A stretch of DNA of 10,398 nucleotides from Desulfuromonadaceae bacterium (GTDB lineage Bacteria; Desulfobacterota; Desulfuromonadia; Geobacterales; Pseudopelobacteraceae): the NCBI GenBank assembly GCA_028686145.1, contig JAQUCQ010000090.1, forward strand, positions 1 through 10,398. The letters are read 5' to 3'. Below are positions 1 through 6,509 of the stretch, in pieces; within the stretch, counting starts at the first letter, position 1, and each line of letters begins with the position of its first letter. The translations under genes were made by a program, and so were the position numbers. The notes beneath the pieces were generated by a model. The model was not told where the DNA came from. It saw only the letters and a program-made list of their open reading frames with translations, and made no database searches.

Positions 1-1665
1 TCGCAGCTTGCGAACAGGATTCCGAAAGAGATGCGCCGGATACTCTTTTTTCCGGTGCAGAATAAGTTTGGCCGTAATTTCACCATCTTTGTCTCAGGTG
101 GTGCCCCTCTGGATCCGGAGGTTTTTAATTTTTGGGGCGACATGGGATTTACGGTTCTGGAAGGGTATGGACTCACCGAAACATCGCCGGTGCTCTGCGT
201 CAACACCATGGAGCGTCAGGTGGCAGGTTCGGTCGGGCCACCTCTGCCGGGTGTACAGACAAAGATCGAGGGGAAGGAAGTTCTGGCGCGCGGGGACAAT
301 GTATTTCCCGGCTACTACGAGAACGAACAGGCAAGCCGCGATGCCTTCACGGCTGACGGCTGGTTCCGTACCGGCGATCTCGGGGAGATCGGCCCGGACG
401 GCTGGCTGGTCATCAAGGGGCGGGAGAAAGAGCTGATTGTCACCGGTTCAGGTGTCAACGTCTATCCCGACGAACTGGAGGCGGTGCTGAACAAAATCGC
501 CGCAGTAAAAGAGTCGTGCGTCATTGGCCTCGAAAAGGGAGGGGGGGAAGAGGTGCATGCGGTGCTGCTCCTGGATGAAAGCGGCACCGCTCCTGAAGAA
601 ATCATCAGTCAGGCAAACGGCCGCCTGGATACGATGCAACAGATTACCGGATACACCGTCTGGAAGGAAGCGGAATTTCCCAAGACTACAACACTTAAAA
701 TCAAAAAGTTTGCGGTCAAGGAAGAGGTTAAAAAAGGACCGGAGGAGGGTGAAACAGCCATCAGTCGGGACAGCCTGCTCAATCTGCTCGCCAAGGTGAC
801 CGGTGTCAGCGTCGCACAGATCCGCGATGAATCACTGCTTGTGGCCGATCTGGGTCTTACCTCCATTGACCGGGTCGAACTGGTCAGTTTTCTGGAACAG
901 GAATACCGCCTTGATATTGAGGATTCTCAGATCGGGCCGCAGACGCGCGTCTCAGACCTGCGCCAGATTATTGCGAAACGGGAAAAACTGACCAGGCACG
1001 ACCATTTCCGTTTTTGGACCAATGCCCGTTTTTTCAGGGGACTGCGAATGGTCTGGGACGCCGTATTTCACGGTCCATTGTTGCGAAGCTTCACAACACT
1101 CGAAGTGCGGGGTGTTGATCAGCTGAAAAAACTGGATGGACCGGTTTTTTTCGTGGCCAATCATTTAAGCTATCTGGATCAGCCCGCTATCATGTTTGCG
1201 CTCCCACCAAAGATTCGTGAAGTAACGGCAACTGCTGCCTGGGAAGAGTTTTTCTTCGGCGACTATCACGGGGTTGATCGGATATTGAGGCGTCTAAGCT
1301 ACGAATACGGCACCGTGCTGTTCAACCTCTTTCCTCTGCCCCAGTCGCGAGGGTTCAGTGGTTCACTGAGATTCATGGGGCGACTCGCCGATGCTGGCAT
1401 AAATATCATGATCTTCCCTGAAGGGGGACATTCCAGAGACGGCAAGATGCAACCTTTCCAATTGGGGCTAGGGCTCATGGTTAAGGAGTTGGGCATTCCA
1501 GTCGTGCCGGTGAAAGTCAGCGGAACAGATTACGTACTTCCGCATGAGGCACACATTCCCACTCGGGGCACGGTTACGGTAACTTTCGGGGAACCGTTGC
1601 ATTTTCGCTTAGAGGAACCGGCAGAGATTGTGGCACAGACGCGCACGGCGATAGAAAAGCTCTGA
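1..1665 (+). CDS. Acyl-activating enzyme / acyl carrier / 1-acylglycerophosphate acyltransferase fusion (5' partial)
   Basis: The frame is open from base 1, so the N-terminal part of the adenylation domain lies outside the window; 554 residues are visible. Domains in order: (1) C-terminal half of an AMP-forming synthetase, with GYGLTE (about residues 55-60), WFRTGDLG (about 121-128), an NVYPDELE segment (about 153-160) and a TTTLKIKK stretch that fits the A10 lysine motif (about 229-236). (2) An acyl carrier domain of about 75 residues with DLGLTSIDRVEL, where Ser288 is the expected phosphopantetheine site. (3) A PlsC-type acyltransferase with NHLSYLD (HX4D, about 387-393), FPEGGHS (472-478) and GIPVVPV. 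By family knowledge it should activate a fatty acid, load it on its own carrier domain or an ACP, and pass it to a lysophospholipid or glycerophosphate at the inner membrane. This is Aas-like chemistry, but the domain order differs from E. coli Aas, where the acyltransferase is N-terminal. The substrate is inferred. Confidence 0.9.
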   Translation, partial: SQLANRIPKEMRRILFFPVQNKFGRNFTIFVSGGAPLDPEVFNFWGDMGFTVLEGYGLTETSPVLCVNTMERQVAGSVGPPLPGVQTKIEGKEVLARGDNVFPGYYENEQASRDAFTADGWFRTGDLGEIGPDGWLVIKGREKELIVTGSGVNVYPDELEAVLNKIAAVKESCVIGLEKGGGEEVHAVLLLDESGTAPEEIISQANGRLDTMQQITGYTVWKEAEFPKTTTLKIKKFAVKEEVKKGPEEGETAISRDSLLNLLAKVTGVSVAQIRDESLLVADLGLTSIDRVELVSFLEQEYRLDIEDSQIGPQTRVSDLRQIIAKREKLTRHDHFRFWTNARFFRGLRMVWDAVFHGPLLRSFTTLEVRGVDQLKKLDGPVFFVANHLSYLDQPAIMFALPPKIREVTATAAWEEFFFGDYHGVDRILRRLSYEYGTVLFNLFPLPQSRGFSGSLRFMGRLADAGINIMIFPEGGHSRDGKMQPFQLGLGLMVKELGIPVVPVKVSGTDYVLPHEAHIPTRGTVTVTFGEPLHFRLEEPAEIVAQTRTAIEKL

Positions 1666-1718
1666 TCCGCCATTTGGTGCATAATTGATAGGAAATATAT
1701 TTAATAAGGAGGCTCAGC

Positions 1719-2105
1719 ATGTCCTACTGTTTTAGTAAAAAGGTAGTTTTAAGTTTCGATGAAGCAATCGTGAGGGTAACGGAAGAACTGAAAAAAGAAG
1801 GGTTCGGTATTCTCTCGGAGATCGATGTCACCGCCACCTTGAAAAAGAAATTAAATGTCGATTTTCGAAATTATAGAATTCTTGGCGCCTGCAATCCCCC
1901 TTTTGCCTACAAAGCGTTACAGGCAGAACCCCATATTGGCATCATGCTGCCTTGCAATGTCATTGTTCAGGAACTTGATGATGGAAAAGTCGAGGTGGCT
2001 GCCGTGGACCCGCTTGCCTCTATGCAGGCGATACAAAACAAAGATCTGCAGGGCATTGCCGAAGAAATCCAGTTGAAAATGAAAAAAGTCATCGAACAAC
2101 TGTAG
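1719..2105 (+). CDS. DUF302 domain protein
   Basis: A 128-residue soluble protein that fits the DUF302 family over its full length: an N-terminal helix region followed by the GACNP turn (57-61), the LPCNV segment (77-81) and a DP pair (97-98). There is no signal peptide or membrane span. The start is well supported by AAGGAGG at 1706-1712, 6 bases before the ATG. The biochemical role of DUF302 is not established. Members are often found beside sulfur- or metal-handling genes, and here the next gene carries a YHS metal-binding domain and a copper-ATPase tail, so a link to metal stress is plausible but inferred. Two cysteines (Cys58 and Cys79) lie in the two best-conserved motifs. The 53-base gap from the upstream lipid gene suggests a separate or loosely joined transcription unit. 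Confidence 0.85.
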   Translation: MSYCFSKKVVLSFDEAIVRVTEELKKEGFGILSEIDVTATLKKKLNVDFRNYRILGACNPPFAYKALQAEPHIGIMLPCNVIVQELDDGKVEVAAVDPLASMQAIQNKDLQGIAEEIQLKMKKVIEQL

Positions 2106-2137
2106 CGCTATAATACCACCATAAGAGCTGTCGCTAC
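2102..2137. repeat. Inverted repeat GTAGCG/CGCTAC after the DUF302 gene
   Basis: GTAGCG at 2102-2107 is perfectly repeated in inverse orientation at 2132-2137, with 24 bases between. The left arm overlaps the DUF302 stop codon. There is no T-tract after it, so it is not a convincing intrinsic terminator; it may be a weak stem or chance. Confidence 0.25.
2111..2122 (+). repeat. Left copy of a 12-base inverted repeat flanking the metal/ATPase block
   Basis: TAATACCACCAT here is the exact reverse complement of 9801-9812. This copy lies 6 bases after the DUF302 stop; the other lies 25 bases after the atpG stop. Similarity does not extend beyond 12 bases. A 12-base match somewhere in 10 kb is expected by chance, but both copies falling in the little intergenic DNA present is less so. 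Its role is unknown. Confidence 0.3.
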
Positions 2138-2182
2138 GTTCGAGCAAATGTGTGCGAAAAAAATACTTCAAATGTTGATAAA

Positions 2183-2785
2183 ATGAAAAAATCATTAATT
2201 ACATCTGCAAAACCCATAGACCGCGCTCAAGTGCTGAAGGATCCCGTGTGCGGCATGGAGGTCGACTCCGCTTCCAGTGCTGGCTCTTATGCCTATAAGG
2301 GAGAAACGTACTATTTTTGCAGCGAACACTGTCTGCATAAATTCAAGGAACGCCCGGAACAATATCTCGACAAGAACATTCAACCTCCCCACGATGCTGA
2401 TGCCGCGTCACAGGCAGAAGGCCATGTCGTTGCCATGGCGGGTGACGGTATCAACGATGCCCCGGCGCTGGCACAGGCACATGTCGGCATTGCCATGGGG
2501 ACCGGTACCGATGTGGCAATAGAAAGCGCCGGTATTACGCTGGTCAAAGGCGATTTGCGGGGCATTGTCAGAGCCAGACGCCTAAGCCGAGCCACCATGC
2601 GTAATATCAGGCAGAACCTGTTCTTTGCCTTCATTTATAACACGGCCGGAGTGCCGATTGCCGCGGGTGTGTTGTATCCATTCTTCGGGATACTATTGTC
2701 ACCAATGATCGCCGCGGCAGCTATGAGCTTTAGCTCTGTTTCCGTGATCACCAATTCGCTGAGGCTGAAGTGGGTGGAATTATAA
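2183..2785 (+). CDS. Shortened copper P1B-ATPase: YHS domain joined to the C-terminal end (internal deletion remnant)
   Basis: The 200-residue frame begins with a YHS metal-binding domain: DPVCGM (20-25), then FCSEHC (45-50), with Cys23, Cys46 and Cys50 as likely ligands. At about residue 73-80 it passes straight into the end of a CopA-like ATPase: GDGIND (87-92), the helices with YN (152-153) and MSFSS (181-185), ending in TNSLRL. In copper ATPases the YN and M...S residues form half of the membrane Cu(I) site. Absent are the first six membrane helices with CPC, the actuator domain, the DKTG phosphorylation site and the nucleotide-binding domain, so transport by ATP hydrolysis is impossible. 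Family members of this layout run to about 750-830 residues, so some 550-600 are missing, yet the frame is intact. It could be a recent deletion remnant, a retained two-span metal-binding protein, or an assembly collapse. An in-frame GTG at 2150 is an alternative start; neither start has a good Shine-Dalgarno. Confidence 0.75.
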   Translation: MKKSLITSAKPIDRAQVLKDPVCGMEVDSASSAGSYAYKGETYYFCSEHCLHKFKERPEQYLDKNIQPPHDADAASQAEGHVVAMAGDGINDAPALAQAHVGIAMGTGTDVAIESAGITLVKGDLRGIVRARRLSRATMRNIRQNLFFAFIYNTAGVPIAAGVLYPFFGILLSPMIAAAAMSFSSVSVITNSLRLKWVEL

Positions 2786-2854
2786 ACTGCAGTTAGCAGG
2801 GGGCTGCCGGGACGTATTGAAGCGCTGGCAGACAGATTAAGAGATAGGTGCCTT

Positions 2855-2995
2855 ATGATGAACAATACAGGTGGCTGGATGGGCAGTGGTGGAATGGGTG
2901 GCTGGATGGGCGGCGGAATGTGGCTTTGGACGGTGATCGGCGTACTGGTCGTGGTCCTGCTGGTCGTTTTGATTAACAAGGTGTCAAAAAAATAA
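2855..2995 (+). CDS. 46-residue Gly/Trp/Met-rich single-span membrane protein
   Basis: An ATG-to-TAA frame of 46 residues. Residues 6-22 are Gly, Trp and Met with one Ser, in two near copies of GGWMG(S)GGM. Residues 23-41 form one hydrophobic helix (WLWTVIGVLVVVLLVV core), and the tail is short and basic (NKVSKK), placing the C-terminus in the cytoplasm by the positive-inside rule. Short proteins with Gly/Met/Trp-rich starts and one span, some with a SHOCT domain, are common beside copper-efflux genes. This one lacks SHOCT. Six methionines before the helix, counting the two at the start, could bind Cu(I), which fits the copper-ATPase remnant 69 bases upstream, but this is inference. The Shine-Dalgarno is weak (AGGTG at 2846-2850); the next codon is also ATG (2858). 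It is the only frame in this gap whose composition looks protein-like. Confidence 0.6.
   Translation: MMNNTGGWMGSGGMGGWMGGGMWLWTVIGVLVVVLLVVLINKVSKK
2870..2920 (+). repeat. Imperfect tandem repeat inside the small membrane protein gene
   Basis: Unit 1 (2870-2896, 27 bases) and unit 2 (2897-2920, 24 bases) share the first 15 bases, GGTGGCTGGATGGGC, exactly and both end GGAATG. They encode GGWMGSGGM and GGWMGGGM. The units stay in frame, differing by one codon. Confidence 0.8.
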
Positions 2996-3080
2996 TTGAT
3001 GCGTTAAGCATCCGTCTGTGAAGAAAGCTTTCAACCATGAAGGGAAACCTGAACTTGATAATGGCTCAACGAGATCAAAT

Positions 3081-4505
3081 ATGAAGAACAGTGCTGGAAA
3101 CTCGAGTCCTGGCACCGTGGTTTCCGTGCGCGGCAGTGTTGTGGATATGCGCTTCTATGCAGAGTTGCCTCCCATTTACTCGTTGCTGCATGCGATGGAG
3201 GGGAACATTGTCATCGAGGTTTTGGCACAGCTTGATGCGCAGCATGTGCGTGGTATAGCTCTAACGCCCACTCAGGGCCTTGCCCGCGGTATGACGGTGG
3301 AGGACTCGGGTGGGCCGTTGAAAGCGCCGGTTGGTAAGGGAATCCTGTCACGTATGTTTGACGTCTTCGGCAATGCTATTGATCTCCTGCCGACGCCGAC
3401 AGATGTCCAGTGGCGCTCGGTGCATCGGTCGCCGCCGGAGCTGGCGCGCCGCTCTACGAAGTCACAAATATTTGAAACCGGAATCAAGCTTATTGATGTG
3501 CTGCTGCCACTGGAGCGGGGAGGGAAGGCCGGTTTGTTCGGCGGGGCCGGCGTGGGTAAGACGGTATTGCTCACCGAAATGATTCACAACATGATCGGTC
3601 ATCACGAAGGCGTCAGTATTTTTTGCGGCATCGGCGAACGTTGCCGTGAAGGAGAGGAACTTTATCGCGAAATGAAGGCAGCCGGTGTTCTGGAAAATAT
3701 GGTGATGGTCTTCGGCCAGATGAACGAACCGCCGGGAGCCCGCTTCCGTGTTGGCCATGCCGCACTGACAATGGCAGAGTATTTCCGTGACGACGAACAT
3801 CGTGACGTGCTGTTGCTGGTTGATAATATTTTCCGTTTTATTCAGGCCGGTATGGAAGTATCCGGGTTGATGGGGTTGATGCCTTCACGGCTCGGCTATC
3901 AGCCGACCATGGGAACAGAATTATCGCAGTTGGAAGAACGCATTGCCAATACCGATAGTGGTGCAATCACCTCGATCCAGGCGGTGTATGTGCCGGCGGA
4001 CGATTTTACCGATCCGGCAGCGGTGCATACCTTCTCGCATCTTTCCGCCTCCATCGTCCTGTCACGCAAACGGGCGAGCGAGGGGCTCTACCCGGCTATC
4101 GACCCGTTGCAGTCCAGTTCCAAAATGGCTACGCCCGGCATCATCGGCGAGCGGCATTATGTCCTCGCACAGGAAATCCGGCGGACCCTGGCGCAGTACA
4201 CGGAACTTAAAGACATCATAGCCATGCTTGGTCTTGAACAACTTTCTCCCGAAGATCGCAACGTGGTTGCTCGCGCCCGTCGCCTGGAGCGTTTTCTCAC
4301 CCAGCCTTTTTTTACGACTGAGCAGTTCACCGGCCTTAAGGGCAAGCTTGTCAGCCTTGAGGACGCGCTGGATGGCTGTGAGCGTATCTTGCGCGATGAA
4401 TTCAAGGATTACCCGGAGAGTGCACTCTATATGATTGGGACGATTGATGAGGTAAAGAAAAAACCGGAGGATACGCATGCCGCAGCCGACTCTCATGAAT
4501 CTTAA
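3081..4505 (+). CDS. atpD: N-ATPase subunit beta (catalytic)
   Basis: Catalytic subunit of the soluble head; ATP turnover occurs at the beta/alpha interface. The frame from ATG 3081 gives 474 residues, normal for beta. Visible motifs: Walker A GGAGVGKT (154-161, Lys160), catalytic glutamate in GIGERCREGEE (Glu186), Walker B LLLVDN (ending Asp248/Asn249), and the lever region EQLSPED (386-392), replacing the usual DELSEED. GERCREGEE replaces GERTREGND of ordinary F-ATPases, consistent with the N-type branch. I chose ATG 3081 because the conserved GTVVSVRGSVVDMRF barrel strand follows at once. A GTG at 3018 would add 21 polar residues without a Shine-Dalgarno. The 3' end overlaps atpC by 29 bases. 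No key catalytic residue is missing. Confidence 0.95.
   Translation: MKNSAGNSSPGTVVSVRGSVVDMRFYAELPPIYSLLHAMEGNIVIEVLAQLDAQHVRGIALTPTQGLARGMTVEDSGGPLKAPVGKGILSRMFDVFGNAIDLLPTPTDVQWRSVHRSPPELARRSTKSQIFETGIKLIDVLLPLERGGKAGLFGGAGVGKTVLLTEMIHNMIGHHEGVSIFCGIGERCREGEELYREMKAAGVLENMVMVFGQMNEPPGARFRVGHAALTMAEYFRDDEHRDVLLLVDNIFRFIQAGMEVSGLMGLMPSRLGYQPTMGTELSQLEERIANTDSGAITSIQAVYVPADDFTDPAAVHTFSHLSASIVLSRKRASEGLYPAIDPLQSSSKMATPGIIGERHYVLAQEIRRTLAQYTELKDIIAMLGLEQLSPEDRNVVARARRLERFLTQPFFTTEQFTGLKGKLVSLEDALDGCERILRDEFKDYPESALYMIGTIDEVKKKPEDTHAAADSHES
4466..4470 (+). promoter_or_regulatory. Ribosome binding site that fixes the atpC start
   Basis: GGAGG lies inside the end of atpD, 6 bases before ATG 4477. 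The alternative in-frame ATG 4495 has no such site, so translation should begin at 4477. Confidence 0.7.
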
Positions 4506-4884
4506 GGTTCTCCTGCCGTTCCAGATCTTTGCAGAGAAAACCGGCGTCTTACGCATCGTTGCGGAGAGCCGCGCGGGTTCGTTCGGCCTGCTGCCGCATC
4601 GGCGCGACTGTGTTGCTGCGCTTGTGCCCGGAATTCTTGTTTTTGAGACTGAAACAGAGGGTGAAGTCTGCCTGGCGGTAGATGAAGGTGTGCTGGTGAA
4701 ATCCGGACCGGACGTACTCGTTTCCGTAAGGAACGCAACTGCCGGCACCAATCTGGGCAAACTGCGTGAGGCGGTTGAACAAGATTTTTTGAATCTGAAA
4801 GAGCATGATCAAGATGTGCGTTCGGTACTGGCAAAATTGGAAAGCGGCTTTATACGGCGTTTTGCCGGCTTCAAACATGAGTAG
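4477..4884 (+). CDS. atpC: N-ATPase subunit epsilon
   Basis: A 135-residue protein matching the epsilon subunit of the central stalk, which binds gamma and the c-ring and can restrain ATP hydrolysis. The N-terminal beta-sandwich is recognisable: LPFQIF (13-18), then SFGLLPHRRD (35-44, compare GxxGILPxHxP of standard epsilon) and VDEGVLVKSG, matching the usual GG.L.V. strand. The C-terminal about 45 residues are helical and charged (LREAVEQDF onward). It overlaps the end of atpD by 29 bases and the start of atpQ by 8. The likely beginning is at MPQPTL; the first six residues are not conserved, so a start at Met7 cannot be excluded on protein grounds alone. Confidence 0.9.
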   Translation: MPQPTLMNLKVLLPFQIFAEKTGVLRIVAESRAGSFGLLPHRRDCVAALVPGILVFETETEGEVCLAVDEGVLVKSGPDVLVSVRNATAGTNLGKLREAVEQDFLNLKEHDQDVRSVLAKLESGFIRRFAGFKHE

Positions 4885-5209
4885 CGAACCGACCGGAAAA
4901 GAATCGAAAGAGAAGCCAAGCTTCGGCGAGCAGGTCGGCGCAAAAGCGTCGCGCAATCTCAAGGCTCGCCGCAACTCCTCCGGGGGGGTCTGGTTCGGTT
5001 TGGGCATGATGGGACTTATCGGTTGGTCTGTGGTTGTGCCAACGCTGCTCGGTGCGGCACTTGGCATCTGGCTGGACAAACATCATCCGAGCACCCATTC
5101 CTGGACGTTGGCGCTGTTGGTGGTTGGTCTGGCAATCGGCTGCATCAACGCCTGGCATTGGGTTGACAAAGAAGACAGGGCGATGCGGGAGGAGGATAAA
5201 GATGAATGA
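4877..5209 (+). CDS. atpQ: N-ATPase accessory membrane protein AtpQ (AtpI/gene 1 family)
   Basis: A 110-residue protein with a charged N-terminal segment (about 1-35), two hydrophobic helices (about 39-64 and 75-95) and a very acidic tail (DKEDRAMREEDKDE). The glycine-rich first helix followed by LGIWLDKHHP fits the AtpI-like 'ATPase gene 1' family, small membrane proteins that help c-ring assembly in F-ATPases. In N-ATPase operons this gene sits between atpC and atpR, as here. The open frame extends upstream to an ATG at 4805 inside atpC, but those residues are unlike the family. ATG 4877 overlaps the last 8 bases of atpC and has little Shine-Dalgarno, so it is probably translated by coupling. 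The exact molecular role of AtpQ is not settled. Confidence 0.9.
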   Translation: MSSEPTGKESKEKPSFGEQVGAKASRNLKARRNSSGGVWFGLGMMGLIGWSVVVPTLLGAALGIWLDKHHPSTHSWTLALLVVGLAIGCINAWHWVDKEDRAMREEDKDE

Positions 5210-5519
5210 AACCGAGGTATTGGCACTGGTACTGGCAGGTCTGGCGGGCGGAGTAATCGGGCTGTTCTTTTTCGGTGGCCTCTGGTGGACGGTTCGTAAA
5301 GGTGTTTCGGCACAACAGCCGGTTCTGTGGTTCTTCGGCAGTATGGTGCTGCGAATGTGCGTCGCTCTGGCTGGATTTTATATCGTTTCAAACCGTCACT
5401 TAGATCGGCTGATGTTCTGTTTGTTAGGCTTTTTCCTGGCACGCATTATTGTTACACGTCTAACCCGTGATGCAGTAAAAACGGCATGCCTGGCAGAGAA
5501 GGTTAGCCATGCGCCTTAG
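5202..5519 (+). CDS. atpR: N-ATPase membrane protein AtpR
   Basis: A 105-residue protein with three predicted membrane helices (about 6-27, 40-62 and 69-87). Arginines lie within the hydrophobic segments: Arg51 in MVLRMCVAL and Arg81 in FFLARII. Family knowledge: AtpR is unique to N-ATPase operons, and a conserved intramembrane arginine has led to the suggestion that it meets the ion-binding glutamates of the c subunit during ring assembly; this is a proposal. A purine-rich Shine-Dalgarno (AGGAGG within 5187-5195) supports ATG 5202, which overlaps atpQ by 8 bases. The frame is open further upstream, but that stretch merely shadows atpQ. Confidence 0.9.
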   Translation: MNETEVLALVLAGLAGGVIGLFFFGGLWWTVRKGVSAQQPVLWFFGSMVLRMCVALAGFYIVSNRHLDRLMFCLLGFFLARIIVTRLTRDAVKTACLAEKVSHAP

Positions 5520-6201
5520 CCCCGACGAAATTATATTCTGGCAGCACGGGTTTATTAAACTCAACGCCACCATACTGTTTACATGGGGAGTGATGCTGTT
5601 ACTGGCTGTCGGGTCAAAGCTGGTTACGCGCAAACTTTCCACTGATCTGAATCGTACCCGCTGGCAGAACCTCCTGGAAATAGTTGTCACCGCGATCATG
5701 AAACAAATTGAAGAAGTCGGCCTTCGGAATCCCAAAAAATACCTCGGTTTTCTAGGTACACTGTTTCTGTTCGTTGCCACTGCCGCTCTCTGTACCGTCA
5801 TTCCCGGCTATGAACCGCCGACCGGGTCGCTTTCTACCACGGTGGCACTTGCACTGTGCGTGTTTGTGGCCGTACCGCTTTTCGGTATTGAAGACCAGGG
5901 TGTCAGCGGTTACCTCACATCATATGTGGAGCCAACAGTTGTCATGCTCCCTTTTAACATCATCAGCGAAATTTCCCGCACACTTGCTCTTGCCGTTCGT
6001 CTTTTCGGCAATATGATGAGCGGTGCGATGATTATCGGTATACTGCTCAGCATCACCCCCTTCATCTTTCCGATCGTCATGACCCTGCTCGGCCTGCTCA
6101 CCGGTATGGTACAGGCCTATATTTTCAGTATTCTGGCTGCTGTTTACATTGCAGCCGCTACAAGGGCACGAAAGCCCAGAGAACAGAGCAGTGAAGCATA
6201 A
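5509..6201 (+). CDS. atpB: N-ATPase subunit a
   Basis: A 230-residue integral membrane stator subunit that forms the ion half-channels facing the c-ring. The essential arginine is in LAVRLFGNMMSG (Arg164), matching the RLFGNM motif that carries the key arginine of F-ATPase a subunits. The N-terminus begins SPDEIIFWQHGF, followed by a first helix (about 18-36); another four or so spans follow, the last being about 196-217 with VQAYIFSILAAVYI. It is slightly short relative to E. coli a (271 residues), which is usual for this branch. GAGAAGG at 5496-5502 precedes ATG 5509, which overlaps atpR by 11 bases. Confidence 0.95.
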   Translation: MRLSPDEIIFWQHGFIKLNATILFTWGVMLLLAVGSKLVTRKLSTDLNRTRWQNLLEIVVTAIMKQIEEVGLRNPKKYLGFLGTLFLFVATAALCTVIPGYEPPTGSLSTTVALALCVFVAVPLFGIEDQGVSGYLTSYVEPTVVMLPFNIISEISRTLALAVRLFGNMMSGAMIIGILLSITPFIFPIVMTLLGLLTGMVQAYIFSILAAVYIAAATRARKPREQSSEA

Positions 6202-6224
6202 ATCAATGTATAAAAGGAGTAATC

Positions 6225-6506
6225 ATGGATAGCATGACTATTATTGCGGTGGCCTCAATTGTCATTGCCGGCATCACCACCGGTTTCGGCACTATGGGGC
6301 CGGCTCTGGCGGAAGGAAGAGCCGTATCTTCGGCATTGAGTTCGCTGGCCCAGCAGCCCGATGCTTCCGCCACCATCACCCGGACGCTTTTTGTCGGACT
6401 GGCGATGATTGAGTCTACGGCCATCTACTGTTTCGTTGTCTCGATGATTCTCATTTTTGCCAACCCATTCTGGAACCACGCCATCGGACTGGCAACAGGG
6501 AAATAA
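6225..6506 (+). CDS. atpE: N-ATPase subunit c (rotor ring)
   Basis: A 93-residue two-helix hairpin that forms the rotor ring. The carboxylate is Glu63 in helix 2 within MIESTAIY. Compared with the Na+-binding Ilyobacter tartaricus c subunit, Glu63-Ser64-Thr65 and Tyr68 match Glu65-Ser66-Thr67 and Tyr70, Met61 stands at Val63, and Glu30 stands at the Gln32 position (aligned from the QP loop, residues 44-45). A second glutamate in helix 1 is typical of N-ATPases. This pattern suggests a Na+-capable site, but a Burkholderia pseudomallei N-type c-ring (17 subunits) was reported to be proton-specific, so ion choice is open. Start: AAAAGGAG at 6212-6219 before ATG 6225, the strongest Shine-Dalgarno in the operon, fitting the need for many c copies. 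Confidence 0.95.
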   Translation: MDSMTIIAVASIVIAGITTGFGTMGPALAEGRAVSSALSSLAQQPDASATITRTLFVGLAMIESTAIYCFVVSMILIFANPFWNHAIGLATGK

Positions 6507-6509
6507 TTC

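Noticed and set aside
538..547. G-rich runs (also 4982-4988 and 8248-8255) as frameshift sites
   Set aside because: All three genes continue in the correct frame through the run and their motifs before and after agree, so there is no sign of a frameshift.
1674..1701. Possible promoter TTGGTG...TATATT before the DUF302 gene
   Set aside because: The -35 is poor and the start point would fall at about 1708, inside the ribosome binding site at 1706-1712.
4062..4760. 232-codon open frame on the minus strand
   Set aside because: It lies opposite atpD and atpC, whose proteins are clearly recognisable; its translation shows no family and is a shadow.
4549..5079. 176-codon minus-strand open frame
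   Set aside because: It covers atpC and atpQ on the other strand, has low-complexity composition and no recognisable motif.
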